Source of the DNA: Cacajao melanocephalus
Taxonomy: Eukaryota > Chordata > Mammalia > Primates > Pitheciidae
Length of the DNA stretch: 64,000 nt
Reading direction: 5' to 3'
Assembly (NCBI GenBank): GCA_963573385.1
Contig: CAUYLG010052018.1
Span: 1 to 64,000 of the forward strand
In this document: in pieces, positions 37,227 through 49,002 of the stretch
Position numbering within the stretch: position 1 is the stretch's first letter
How the letters are laid out: the number at the start of each line of letters is the position of its first letter
The notes under the pieces: generated by a model
Databases searched by the model: none
Seen by the model: only the letters and a program-made list of their open reading frames with translations
What the model was told of the DNA's origin: nothing
Made by a program: the position numbers and the translations under genes

Positions 37227-37380
37227 GGGAGGGAAGGAGGGAGAGAGAAAGAGAAAGAGAGCGAGAGGAAAGAGAGAGAGAGAGGAGAGGGAGAGAAGAA
37301 AGAGAGAGAAGAAAAAGAGAGTGAAGAAAGAGAGAGAGAAGAGAAAGAGAGAGGAAAGCGAGAGAGAGACAGAGAGAGAA
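37227..37380. repeat. 154-nt polypurine (GA-rich) tract
   Basis: Nearly pure G/A on the plus strand with only four pyrimidines (C 37262, T 37322, C 37359, C 37370), made of GA, GAAA and GGA units. Long mirror-like purine tracts of this sort can form triplex (H-DNA). The lysine/glutamate/arginine-rich open frames through it are composition artefacts. Confidence 0.93.
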
Positions 37381-37384
37381 CTAG

Positions 37385-39740
37385 CCAGCCAGGATTACTT
37401 CTATAGTAATCCTGATGAGGTTTGCATTTAGAATTTCTATGGCTTCAGTTACCGATTTGTCATTTCTGCAATCAACATGAGCCAATGGCATGGGGAACTA
37501 AACTCTAAATTCTACACCCCACTGTGCTGTTTTTCTTCAACACCTTCTTAAGTCTGAACCAACTGGAATTGGAGGCTCAAGCAGTTTTTCAGCCATTCTG
37601 TGGGGTGGATTCTGAATCCTCCAGCTTTTGTCGCTGTTGCTGTCGGAGGATTTATTATCCACAGGGACCGAGAGCCATGCTGTTGGACCCACTGCTCCAG
37701 CTGGGTGAAATGTGCTTTGTACACCTTCCTGCCTTTGAACCAAACCCCCTTCTGTGTGCCCTTTTGGACGCTGCATTTTTCTGGTAGGGGTTTTGAGTGA
37801 AGACCTTCAGCATTTCAAATGTTTAAATGAAGTAAGTCTTGGAAACCGAAAAAATAAGCAGACATTTATATGAACAAAATAAGTGCTATAGTTAGCAATT
37901 TTAACCTCCAATTTGAAAACTATTTCAGTCACTAATATACAATTATTTTTGCTAGTTCACTATAGCAGAAGTCCTCCCAGGTGTCCTTTCTACCAGCTTC
38001 TACTGTTTTTCTCATTAATAATCTAATGTAAAATACAGCACTTTGATTTGCAAATAGAGTCTCCAAAGCTGGCTTTCTATGATAATTAAAATGAAAAATT
38101 TATAAATCTTTTATCAATTTTATAAATTACACAGTGTAATAACCATATGACTTCAGCAAGCAATCTTTGATATATGTAAGCAAATAAAATAAATCCAAGA
38201 CATAATTATGCAAATGATATTTAATTCCAACCTAGACCATTGCATATATCATAGTATTCATCTATTCTATCATCCAACCCATGTAGATCAGAGGTCATGC
38301 TTGGATTTATGTTTCTACTCTGCACACAGCATTCAGTGTGCATTTCATTACTTATTTAGACAAAGCTTATGATACACCTAATCATAGCGTCTTTTGCAAA
38401 GCAGTGGTCTAAAACACATTAATTACAGCAAGCAGTTATTTTAATAAAGTTTTGTCAAAGGGTCTAAGTGAAATTTAGGAGTCTTTTTCTGGTAGCATAC
38501 TTAGTTGTATTTCTATGAAGACTCTCTTCCACTTTGGTTGCTATATTTAGACTGAACCAATAAGACACCTTTCTGGTAGGATATCTTATTCCAAGAATAA
38601 AATGACAGGAGTGAGCTCAATATGTGAAATCTTCTGAAGGTTTCTGCCTGAAGGTATTAGAACACAAAAGAAGTTTTTTCTTGCTGACTTTGCATAACAT
38701 GGAAAGTTATGTTATTTCAAGAGGAAAATAGCAGTGGTTTCCCTATAGCCTAAACATAGTTTGAGGCTAAGAGAGTGTTGATAAAATCTGTTCCTAGTTA
38801 GGCTCTATATCCTTCCTAATTTTCCCATAAAATTATTCTCCAATAAATAATCATAAACTGTGTATTAAATGTTTAAGGACTTTAAAAAGTATTTCCTCAC
38901 ATATCTAGAAATTAATAGCTAATTGGATTGTGATATAAAGCGTAATATTAAAAATATTTAATAATATTAAAGGATCAGACTCTTATGGGTCAACTGTACC
39001 ATATATGCTTATCACACCCAAACACAGATGCTCTAGAGACAAAGGACAATTCATGGCATGTGTTCTGAAGCAGGTGCTGATACGAATATCCTACTGCATG
39101 AACTTTTCCACTTGCCCTCAGCAAAAAGCACTCAACTGTGTCATTTGTTGTGTTGGTAAACATTTCCTCAAGACCATGACAGGTGTCAGGTTTTACTCAC
39201 ACTTGTTGAGCGTGACAATTTTGAGGAGTGCTGGTCACGTCTTCGATAGAATGTCCTTCAACTGAGAATTGTCCAGCGTTTTTCTCATCATGGGGCTAGG
39301 GATAACTTTTTTTTTTTTTTAATGAAGATCTCAGAGGCAAAGTGCTATTTTCATCACAAAATATCAATGGTACGTGCTGTCAACATGACTCATCTCTGTT
39401 GATGTTAACCTTTGTTGCCTGGTTGAAATACTGTTTGTTAGGTTTCTCCACCACAAAGTTGCTGTTACTGTTTTTCCCCTTCCATACTGCACTCTTTGGA
39501 AGGAGTGATTATGTGCAGTCCACACTTAGGGAGCGAGGAGCTATAACCTCTCTCTGTGACAGTGAAGTAAATTATTTGGAATTATTCTGCATAAAAATGT
39601 GTCTCTCCTCTCCATTTATTTATTCAATTATTTATGCAAGTTTGGAACTAAAAATATTTATATTATACTTGGTTTTATAATTTAACAGTACAGCATTTCA
39701 GAGTGTTCCAGTGAGGGCCATTTGGAGATCTTTCAGTTGC
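37385..39740. other. Unassigned, probably unique, DNA
   Basis: 2.3 kb with no recognisable repeat. Open frames of 62-112 codons (37524, 39005, 39342) have no domain, and I see no convincing acceptor/donor pair around them. This looks like ordinary intronic or intergenic sequence. Confidence 0.45.
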
Positions 39741-39744
39741 CCCT

Positions 39745-40200
39745 GAATTCTTTGACGTAACACATCATTTTTTTTTTAGCACTTCCTTACTTGGGGTGGT
39801 TCAAGATGCTCCAGGTTCATCTTATATATTACTTGTTCCAACTCTAGAATCAATCATTTCTCCAAAGAGAGTGATATTAGAAACTGAGATAAGCATAGTA
39901 AGTGTGTTCATTTACTGATGTGTTTTTGCTTCTAAGTCCTCCAAGCAGAACAATGGTATACCTGTATTTCCTAACTGGTGCTTATATACATGTCTATATA
40001 CATTCTGATATATATCTACCGTATCTGTAGGTAGGTCAACGTGTGAGTTCCTGCTGATAGAGCTGCTCTAATTTTATACTTCATAGGCAATTCCATTCTC
40101 CTCCCCTTGCTTGTCTATCACCTCCCACACGGCAGTGAGAACTCTGCCTCACACCATCTGCCGTCTATTTATTTAATTGTTCCATTCCAGTATGCAGAAT
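39745..40200. mobile_element. Old interspersed repeat, family not named
   Basis: 'aagatgctccaggttcatct' followed by 'agaatcaatcatttctccaa' is a block I know from a common mammalian interspersed repeat, probably the untranslated part of an old L1, but I cannot name it safely. The Tigger-like element begins directly after it. Confidence 0.35.
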
Positions 40201-40207
40201 GACATCT

Positions 40208-40526
40208 CAGTCAAGGACACGCCACATATACAAAATGTTCCCATAAGATTATAATACCATATTTTTACTGTACCTTTTCTATGTTTTGATATATTTAAAT
40301 GCACAAATACTTACCATGTGTTACAATCGCCTACAGGATTCAGCACAGTAACGTGCTATGCAGCTGATTAGCCTAGGAGCAAAAGGCTCGACCATGTAGC
40401 CAAAATGTGAACTAGGCAATGCCGTCTAGGGTTTTGTAAGCACACGCTATGGTTTCAAACAATGATGAGATAGCCTAGCAATGCGTTTCTCAGAATGCAT
40501 TCTTGTCATCAAACAGTGCATGACTG
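40208..40526. mobile_element. Tigger-group non-autonomous DNA transposon
   Basis: The ends are 'cagtcaagg' (40208) and 'gcatgactg' (ending 40526), inverted at their outermost bases, with TA following on the right and a mutated TC on the left, as expected for pogo/Tigger insertion at TA. Internal landmarks 'gattagcctaggagcaaaag' and 'tgtagccaaaatgtgaacta' fit a well-known 320-bp non-autonomous family. No transposase is encoded. Confidence 0.7.
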
Positions 40527-40990
40527 TATACCGGCATTTGAGTAGTTAATCTGTACCCCCATGGGAAGTAACTTTGCCAACTATAGTGCAGTGATTACGG
40601 GCAGTTTTTTAGACGACACTCATGTCTAAAAATTACTTATGTCAGCATCTTTCCCTCAACAACTTTGGTGATTGTTTCACAAATGTGTAATAAAGTTTGA
40701 TTATTTTGTGACTGTCATTCCAAACTGGTATTACTCAACATTCTAAATGATGTTTTTAGAAATTTACATATGTTAAGTTGCAATCTTTGTGCTGTGAATT
40801 TCTACAGGTTTTGAGAGATGCATAGTTGCCTGCATTCACTGCGACTTCTGCTGGATTTTCATCCTTCTTCATGCAGAAGTAGAGTGTGTCCACGTGCTTT
40901 GAATGCCTGTCATTCATCTAGGCAATGAAAACTCATGTCGAACACTTCTTGTAGTAATGAACATGCCACTGATTTTATTGTTGGAGATTC
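40527..40990. other. Unassigned DNA
   Basis: No gene or repeat recognised between the Tigger-like element and the LTR. Confidence 0.45.
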
Positions 40991-40991
40991 A

Positions 40992-41583
40992 TGTATTAGA
41001 CAGAGTCCTCCATAGGGACAGAACAAATAGGATCTATGTATACATAAAAGAAAGCTTATTAGGTAGAACTTGTCCATAGGACTAAAAGGCGAAGTCCCAG
41101 GATAGCACGTCTGCAAGCTTGGGAAAGAAAGAAGACAGTGGAAGGGTGGCTCAGTCCAATTTGGAAAGCCTTAAAACCAAGGAAGCAGACAGTGCAGCCC
41201 TCAGTGTTAGGCTGAAGGCCCAAGAGCCCCCAGGAGACTGCTAGTGCAAGTCCTAGAGTCCAAAGGCCAAATAACCTGGAGTCTGATGTCCAAGGGCAGG
41301 AGGAGTGGAAGCAAACGCTTAGCATGGGAAAGACAGCACGAGCCCCAAGACTCGGTGAGCTGCTCCTCACCCTTCTTCTGTCTGCTTTGTTCTAGTGGCA
41401 CTGGCAGCAGATTGGATGGTGCCCACCCACACTGAAGGGAGAGCTACCCCTCCCAGCCCACTGACTCAGATGTCAGTCTCCTCTGGCAACCCCCTCACAT
41501 GCACACCAGAAACAACGCCTCACCAGTCATCTAGGCATCCCTCCATCCAGTCAAGTTGGCACCTCATAGAAACCACCACAGTC
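40992..41583 (-). mobile_element. LTR-type element, minus strand
   Basis: A common primate LTR-like repeat in antisense. The left side has 'gtcctccatagggacagaac' and 'aagaaagcttattaggt', then 'ggagtctgatgtccaagggc' (near 41278), 'ttggatggtgcccacccaca' (41412), and 'catccagtcaagttggcacc' (41544). On the minus strand it would begin with TGTGGTGGTTTC and end with GTCTAATAC. It is ERVL-like, family not named. GC-rich composition explains the open frames of 60-100 codons inside it. Confidence 0.6.
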
Positions 41584-42440
41584 CATATCTGACATTCAGT
41601 TTTACTTTAGCCAAATGTCAAGTGTTGACTGGTAGATTCTTTACCAGTTTCATCTAGATTCTAGATGATCTGCACATTTTCCTGCAATATATTGACCCGC
41701 TCTGTACTGTGAATTTTTGAATGGAAGAATTGATTTACCTTAGGTTGAAGCCAATTAATTGACAAATTCAAAACATTACATAATCTAGTGCAGAATATTC
41801 TAGATAAGTACTTGAGAATATGTATCTTTTGCTATTTATACAGACTTTCTTCCAAGCTAGACATTTTCATGAATTTTGCAACGGTTTACTGTACAATGTA
41901 CATCATAGTCCTTAAAATATTTTACAGCAAATGAATTTATTGAAAAGTGGTGGCCTTAACTAAATTCAACATTGCAATTGCTCATCAGTGGCTGGCGCTA
42001 CCTCAGTAGGGGATTCTACTCAGTAACCATAGCATATTTGCTGTCATAGAAACCTGGAATGCTCTTTTAGAAAAAGAATAGATACGTGCAACAATTCACT
42101 CTACATTTAAAACTGTGCCCTCTAAATATAGTGTTGATTCCTTATTTAGTTTCATGAGAGGCAGGTTGATGGGCAGTGACATTCCAGTGAAGGAGATATT
42201 TTTGTGATATTTTTCCCTTTAGTTATTGCAGAATGATATTAGAGAAGTTGAGATGGAATGTTGCATCCTGGACTTATTTTAAGATGATTTCTACTTTTTA
42301 GATAAAAAATGTGGGAAATTTGAAGAATATAAAAATGTTTATCAGTTAGGTTTGGAACCGATGCTGCATGTAGAAATCACTTCAAGTATTTTAAGTTTCT
42401 CCCAAATAAGGCCATGGTTCCTTAAGCCAATCTTATCTGA
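41584..42440. other. Unassigned AT-rich DNA upstream of the candidate exon
   Basis: No repeat is recognised. If the segment at 42554-42681 is an exon, this would be the downstream part of its upstream intron. Confidence 0.45.
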
Positions 42441-42514
42441 TATTTAAGGATTGCCATCTTTTATACATACTAATAGCCTAGAGGAGGTGAGAAAGTTAAG
42501 AATATTTAAATGTG

Positions 42515-42553
42515 CCATATTTTTTACTTTCTTTCTTTTTTTTTTACCCGCAG
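42515..42553 (+). promoter_or_regulatory. Splice acceptor of the candidate exon
   Basis: Pyrimidine-rich run 'tttactttctttcttttttt' leads into 'acccgcag' with no AG between the tract and the acceptor. A possible branch point lies about 50-60 bases upstream ('gttaag' near 42495). Confidence 0.6.
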
Positions 42554-42681
42554 TCTCCCGAACCATAGGAGTCCATAGTAGGAGAAACAATCAGGAGATT
42601 TTTTTATTGGTCAAGAAAATATCATCGGATAGATTTCAGAGAGTGTTTGAACGGTGGACCAGGGAGCTGGAGGCAGGAAAG
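42554..42681 (+). CDS. Candidate internal coding exon, unrecognised protein
   Basis: A 128-bp segment is preceded by a long pyrimidine tract ending 'ttttttttttacccgcag' (AG at 42552-42553) and followed by 'gtgag' (42682-42686), so the exon end reads AAG|GTGAG, a perfect donor. Only one frame is open. The first two bases complete a split codon, then 42 codons run to the donor. The peptide starts SRTIGVHSRRNNQEIF and ends ERWTRELEAGK, a charged, helix-prone sequence unlike repeat translation. The other two frames have early stops. It lies outside all recognised repeats, with an L1 about 100 bp downstream. I do not recognise the protein. It could be a pseudo-exon. Confidence 0.5.
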
Positions 42682-42687
42682 GTGAGA
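42682..42687 (+). promoter_or_regulatory. Splice donor of the candidate exon
   Basis: 'gtgaga' after 'gcaggaaag' matches the donor consensus at every core position. Confidence 0.6.
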
Positions 42688-42782
42688 AACTTATGTTTTC
42701 TCATTACTGAAGGTTATCAGATACATATCAATATACATCTTTTCAAGAAACATTGATTAAATCACTGCTTTGAAAAATCGAC

Positions 42783-43042
42783 GCGTTATAGTTGTATATA
42801 CTTATAGGATACAATGTGATGTTTCAATACATATATATCGACAATCTGCCATGACTAAATCAAGCTAATTAACATGTCTACCACCTTGTTTATCTACCAT
42901 TATTTTATGATATGGCATTTAAATTTTACCCTCTTAGTTATTTTGAAGTATATGATACATTGTTATTAGCTATAGCCACCCTGGCGTGTACAGTGACTCT
43001 CACAACCTACTCTTCTTGTCTATCTGAGCTTTGTACCTCTTG
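42783..43042 (-). mobile_element. L1 3' UTR, antisense
   Basis: 'cttataggatacaatgtgat', 'aatcaagctaattaacatgt' and 'ttagctatagccaccctggc' follow the antisense L1 3' UTR order. Only the last 260 bp of the element are present, so it is a strongly 5'-truncated insertion. Confidence 0.8.
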
Positions 43043-44385
43043 AAGATGACAGGTGGGTGGGGAGGGAGGGAGGTCACTGCGTTTTTGTTGCCTTGGGGAG
43101 TCAGCAAATGGGTGAAAATATATCACACTGTACTCTGCATTGTCTGAAGTATGGAAATACATCACACAGCCCCTTTAAGAGGAAAAGAGAAAAATCAACA
43201 TGTACTAAATTGCCACACATGACTTTTCAATTATGTCAACCTAGAATTAGAATTGAGAAATTGCACCAATTTAAATAACCAGAAATAAACCAGCCAAGGA
43301 ACAGTTTTTGAATTGTTTTATTGTTAACAATACATTCTGCATGTACACTGTAGCTGCAAAATTGCAAGCCCCCATTAATAAAATGAGACTGTTAATGTGA
43401 ATGTTTTTTAATGAGGCATTTTAACCCTTGGCTTCAGAAATTTATGCAATACTTAATCATATAAAAAGGCCAGATTATGAATTCTACAGACTGAAAATTG
43501 AAAAGCACAGTATGAATACTTTAAGAGCTATCTCCTTTATAAGGTACCTGAGAATTTAAAGTGTAAATTATAAGAGCATTCCCTCCTACACTTTAATCAA
43601 AACACTGCTGTGAGGGAAGAATTTGTAGCACAGAAAAAGCTTAGAAAGGAACATGATGTTACTGAATTATCTCACTACTTAAAAATTGATATGAAATAGG
43701 TGGGAATCAGTATGAAAAATGTAGGTGGCATTATTTCAAGAGGATGAGGTAGATTCACAAAGCGGTACAGTCCAAGAAGGATAGAACGAATCTCAGAAAC
43801 AAGGCATAGACTCTGCTCAAATTGGAAGAAAATCGTGAGCAGATGGTTCCCTAGTCAACTGGTACATTCTACACATCAGTTTTTGTCGTGTGACCTTGTT
43901 CTTGTGTTGAACTAAGTGCAAGCCAGCAATTTTAAATGCAGGACGTTTCACGACCCAGGTGCTTTAATGGTCGGTGGTCTCCCAGTCAGGTGATGAACGT
44001 CATCCTCGAGCATCAGAACAGGAATAGATAGATACGTGGCCTTGGTTAGGAAGACAGCTGGTAATGCAGATCTAATGAGGCTGGAAAAACCAGGTGCCCA
44101 GAAAGCTGCATCTGAGAGTCGTCCTGAGAGGAGGAATGTAATCAAGTCTTCTCTTCCGTCAGGATTCACAGCAATACAATGCCATATTTTGTAATCACCA
44201 ATGCAGAAAAACGTTTAATATTGATAGTCTACAGTAACTGTGGAAATCAGATGCCAACAAGAAACACAAATTGCAGCCAGAAGAAACTAGAATGGTAGAA
44301 AAGCTTGAACAACATGAAGGAAAAGGGATTTAAAGAAAACCAAAGTATTGGACAAAAAATTCAACATCTTTGCCTTTACGTTGTT
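43043..44385. other. Unassigned DNA
   Basis: No repeat family recognised. A 73-codon plus frame (43057) and a 73-codon minus frame (43948-44169) show no domain. The GC-moderate part near 43930-44170 may be old repeat DNA. Confidence 0.45.
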
Positions 44386-44387
44386 TA

Positions 44388-45675
44388 TTTTTAAATTTTA
44401 GAATAATTATTGATTCATAGGAAGCTGCAAAGATGATAGACAGAGGTCTCCTCCATCCTCCTCCCAGGTTCTCAGTATGATTACACCATCCATAATTATA
44501 TCAGAACCATGAATCTGGAATTGGTATAATATATGTGTCCAGTTTTACATAATTTTATCAGCTGTGTAGAAGTGTCTAACCACCAATGCAATTAAGACAC
44601 AGAACTCTTTCACCAGCACCAGTCTCCTTCATGTTACCCATTTATAGCCACATCCAATCCTTCTCTCCCGCCTAAATCCCTGACCACTAGCAACCACTGA
44701 TGTGTTCCCCTTCTCTATAATTTTGTCATTTCAAGAATGTTTTATCAGTAGAATCACACATAGCACAGGTGTTTATTTACTTTTACAATTAAAATCAAAC
44801 CTTTATGTTGACTTTTTTGTCTCAGCATAAATGGCCTTGACATCCATTCAAGTTTGCATATTGATAGCTTGATACTTTTTGTTGCTGAATAGTATTCCAT
44901 GCTATAAATGTATGATAGCTTTTTTGTTCCCCTATTGGAGAAATTTCAGCTGTTTCTACTTTTGGCTATTGGAAACAAAGCTGATATGAACAATAGTGTG
45001 AATGTTTTTGTATGTGGAGACGTTTTCATGTCTCTAGGATAATCCAAGATTATCATAGCTGGATCATATGGTAAGAATAGTTTTTTTTAAGAAACTGCCT
45101 AAATTAACTTCTAGATTGTCTTTACCATTTTACGTTTCTATCAGCAATGTACAAGAGATTGTTTCTCTGCATCTTAGCCATCTTTTAATGCTTGCAGTAT
45201 TTTTATATTTCAGCTGTTCTCATAGGTATATATCAATATCTTGTTGTAGTGTTAAATTATATTTCCCTCATGGCTAATAATTCTTTGCACTGATGTGCTT
45301 ATTTGTTATCTGTAAATGTTCTTTGGTTCATGACTTTTGCCCATTTTGTAATTGGATTACTTGTTTTCTTAATGTTGAGTTTTGAGAGTTCTTCATGCAT
45401 TCTACATAGATACTCTTTGGCATATATGTGGATTGCAAATATTTTCTCCCAAAACTTATCCTGAATTTTTATTTTTTAACAGATTGTTTTTTAAAGCAAA
45501 AGTTTTAATTTTTATGCAGTCCAGTTTATTCAGTTTTATATACTATACCCTGTAATTTTTGTGTCATACTGAAGAACTCTTTACTAAATCTAAATACTAG
45601 GTTCAGAAGGCTATCCTCTGTGTTTTCTCTGAAAAGTTGCAGAGTTTTACATTTCATAATCAAATATATGATTTA
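44388..45675 (-). mobile_element. Old L1M, 3' UTR and ORF2, antisense
   Basis: 'aataattattgattcatagg' near 44402, 'ctgaccactagcaaccactg' near 44680, 'gctgaatagtattccatgct' near 44884, 'cataaatggccttgacatcc' and 'tttgcccattttgtaattgg' near 45336 follow antisense L1M in order. No intact frame. Confidence 0.75.
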
Positions 45676-46389
45676 TGCAAATTGTGTATGCTAATTGTTG
45701 TACAGGCATAAAAATTAGTTTGAGACTTTTTGTGATTTTTTTTTGTTTTGTTTTGTCAATGGATATCTAATTGCATATTTAAATTGAAAACTACTTAAGA
45801 AATGGAAATATAAGTCACTTAAAAAAACAGGTTATGCTATATGTGAGAACATATATGCAATTTGTTATGCATTGTTTAAATATTTTTCAAGCATAGGTAA
45901 GCCAGTTGCTTACCATCATATGAAGAAAGTCTCACATCTAAATACCTATTTAAAACATTTAAAAAATTTTAACATTTAAAATTTGTAAGATTTATCACAT
46001 AATATTATCCTTTTCCACCTTAAATATATACACCAAATTTTGGAAAAATTTTAATGAAGAAATTGCACTAGAAGCTTTTTTACTGAATTGTAAAACTAAT
46101 GTTACCCTGTGATCACAAGATACATGCTATTACTATTAAATAACTACCTAAAAATGATGATTTTAAGGACTTATTAGCATCTGTACTTGGAGCATTATCT
46201 GATGAATTTTCGGGATCATTTGCCTAAACAGAGAGCATCATTTTTGGCACAATTGTAGCTTTCCTCAAGAAAACTTATTTTTAAAACTTTCCTGGTTACT
46301 AGAAACATTATAAGCATAATTCTTAAGTATGCAAACACAAAGTTCAATCTAACTAAATTCCTCTTAACATTAAAATAAAAAAAAACTTT
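45676..46389. other. Unassigned AT-rich DNA
   Basis: No feature recognised. Confidence 0.45.
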
Positions 46390-46711
<322 letters not shown>

Positions 46712-46775
46712 TCAATAGAAGAGGAAGAATAAAACATTTTCCCACTTTTACCAGTCTTCTTTCAGGTGAAGAATG

Positions 46776-46945
46776 TGGAATTTAGACTCAAAAGACTGAG
46801 GTTTAACTTTCAATACTGTGGATTTTTCAAATTATTGTCTGTTTTACAAATTAAATAATCTTTTAGAATTTGCACTATAGCATCTGTAAAATAGGGATTT
46901 GAAGACTTCACGTAAAGGGTTTTGGGAATAATAAATCCAAAAAGA
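46776..46945 (+). mobile_element. Possible MIR fragment
   Basis: 'catctgtaaaatagggattt' (46881-46900) is the MIR core-distal landmark, and the flanking sequence roughly follows the consensus order. It is strongly diverged, and assignment rests mainly on that block. Confidence 0.4.
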
Positions 46946-46997
46946 CCTCAAATGTCATTGCCACCAACACTGAGTAAAGTAACAGAGACGACTTAAG

Positions 46998-47199
46998 AGA
47001 ATGTACTTGGATTTGGACCCTGACTCTGCCTTTCGTTAACTGCCTGGCCTTAGGAATTGCTTAATATCTCATTTTACTACCTGTAAAGTAGTTAAAATGA
47101 TAGCTCTTTTCTCACTGATATTTTTCAAGAATGGAATAAAGAAATTATACAAAAAGACTTTTTAAGGTGTTTATGGTCATTGAATATTAGCTATCATTG
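46998..47199 (+). mobile_element. MIR SINE, plus strand
   Basis: 'accctgactctgcctttc' (near 47017), 'tgcttaatatctcattttac' (47059), 'ctgtaaagtagttaaaatga' (47082) and 'gaatattagctatcattgg' at the end match the MIR order from tRNA-derived body to 3' end. MIRs predate the mammalian radiation, so this segment is ancient. Confidence 0.6.
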
Positions 47200-47349
47200 G
47201 AATAAGAGCTGAAAAAAGATGAATGTATTTTTCTTTTCTTTATCAGAGCAATGGACAATGTACCTGCCGCATCCTATAAAGAAGCAAAATAAGATTCATA
47301 TTTTTCTTCACTGAGCTATGAGCAATAGTTTAAACATTTCTTTCTTTTT

Positions 47350-47440
47350 TTCATCTTATTGAAGTATAAGTGAAAAGGTTTTAAACATGACACATTTTAT
47401 ATACTTAAGATACACAATATCATTTTTAATATTTTTATTT
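47350..47440 (-). mobile_element. L1M 3' end, antisense
   Basis: 'cttattgaagtataagtgaa' followed by 'cacattttatatacttaaga' is the antisense start of an L1M 3' UTR. It is cut by the L1 that follows. Confidence 0.5.
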
Positions 47441-48935
47441 TTAACAGTAAAATGATCAATTATAATTGGATATATTTACAGGATACAAAATGATGTTAGG
47501 ATTTATGAACATAATGTGGAATAATTAAATAAAGGTATTTAACTCATCCATTGCCTCAGATACTTATCACTGTGGTAAATATTTTCTCCTAATCTGTGGG
47601 TTGTCTCTTCACTGGGTTAGCTGTTGCTTTCTTGTACAGAAGCATTTAGTTTGATGCAATTCTATTTGTTCGTTTTGGCTTTTGTTTCCTGTGCTTTTGG
47701 AGTCAAATCTAAGAAAAATTTGCCTAGACTAACGCGTATTTTTCTCCTGTGTTTTCTTCTGATTGTTTTCCAGTTTCAGGTCTTATGTTTAAGTCTTTCA
47801 TCCATTTTGAGTTCACTTTTGTATACGGTATAACATAAAGATCCAATCTCATTGTTCTACTTGTGAATATCCAGTTTTCTCAATACTTCTTAAAGAGGCT
47901 GTTCTTTTCTCAATGTGTATACTCTAGTCAAAAATCAGTTGACTCTACATGTGTGGATTATTTATAGGCTCCTCCTTCTCTTCCATTGTTCAATTAGTAT
48001 ATTTTTATGCTAGTACTATGCTGTTTTAATTACCATCACTTTGTTGTATTTCTATAGGTAATTTGTTGAGTCTTTTTATTATGATAGGATGCTGAATTTT
48101 GTCAAATGTGTTTTCTTCACCAAATGAGATGATCATATGATTTATATCCTTCATTCTGTTAATGTGGTATATCACACTTATTGATTTGTGTATGTTAAAT
48201 GAACCTTCTTTGGATCTCTGGGATGAATTCCACTTGATCACAGTTAATGATTTTTTAATGTGTTGTTAACTTGGTTTGTTAGTATTTTGTTGAGGGTTTT
48301 TGCATCTGTATACATCAAGGATATTGACCTGTAGTGTTATTTTCTTTTGAGCTGTTTATCTAACTGTAGTATCAGGGTAATTCTAACCTCATAAAACATG
48401 TTTGGAAGTACTCTCTCCTCTTCAATTTTTAGGAAAAGTTTGCGAAGGATTGGTATTTTTTTTTTTCATGTTAGGTAGAATTCTGCAGTGAAGCCATTGG
48501 GTCCTGGGCTTTTCTTTGATGTGAAATTTTTTATTACTAACTCAATCTTTGTAGTCATTATTAGTGTGTACAAATTTTCTATTTCTTTATGATTTCATCT
48601 TAGCACATGGTGTCTAGAAATTTACACTTTCTTTAAATTATCCAATTTTTGGCAAATAATTGTTTATAATAGCATTTTGTAATTCTTAGTATTCCTACAG
48701 ATTTAGTCATTTCCCTGCTTTCATTCCTGATTTTATTTTAGTCTTCACTCTTTTCCCTTAGTCCATCAGAAAGTTTTGTCTATTTTGTTTATTTTTTCAA
48801 ATAACCAACTGCTAGTTTTATTGGTCTTTTGTGTTACTTTTTTAGTCTATTTATTTTTACTCTGATCTTTATTATTTCATACTATCTGCTAACTTTGGTC
48901 TTTGTAGGTGCTTCTTAACTATTATTTGAACTCAT
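47441..48935 (-). mobile_element. L1, antisense, with internal deletion
   Basis: 3' UTR sequence (to about 47575) jumps directly to ORF2 ('ttgtacagaagcatttagtt' near 47633), so the ORF2 end is deleted. ORF2 then continues through 'ttccattgttcaattagtat' (47982), 'ggtatatcacacttattgat' (48164), 'aagccattgggtcctgggct' (48492) and the region near 48850. It is of primate type by similarity to the copy at 33340-34390. Confidence 0.8.
48041..48238 (-). pseudogene. Decayed L1 ORF2 reverse-transcriptase segment
   Basis: The minus-strand frame contains [20 protein letters not shown] followed by DKIQ, which corresponds to the L1 ORF2 RT palm region around motif A. The first catalytic aspartate, expected in the IDAEKAF stretch, is replaced (FGEENTF). 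The frame is only about 70 codons long between stops. It is a non-functional fossil inside the antisense L1. Confidence 0.75.
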
Positions 48936-49002
48936 CTGTGTATTACATCATTGTATATTTAAGAAAAGACTAGCTTTTCTAAATCTACAAGCTTAAAGTT
49001 TT

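Noticed and set aside
37215..37431. Lysine/glutamate/arginine-rich open frames
   Set aside because: Translation of a GA-rich purine tract in two registers.
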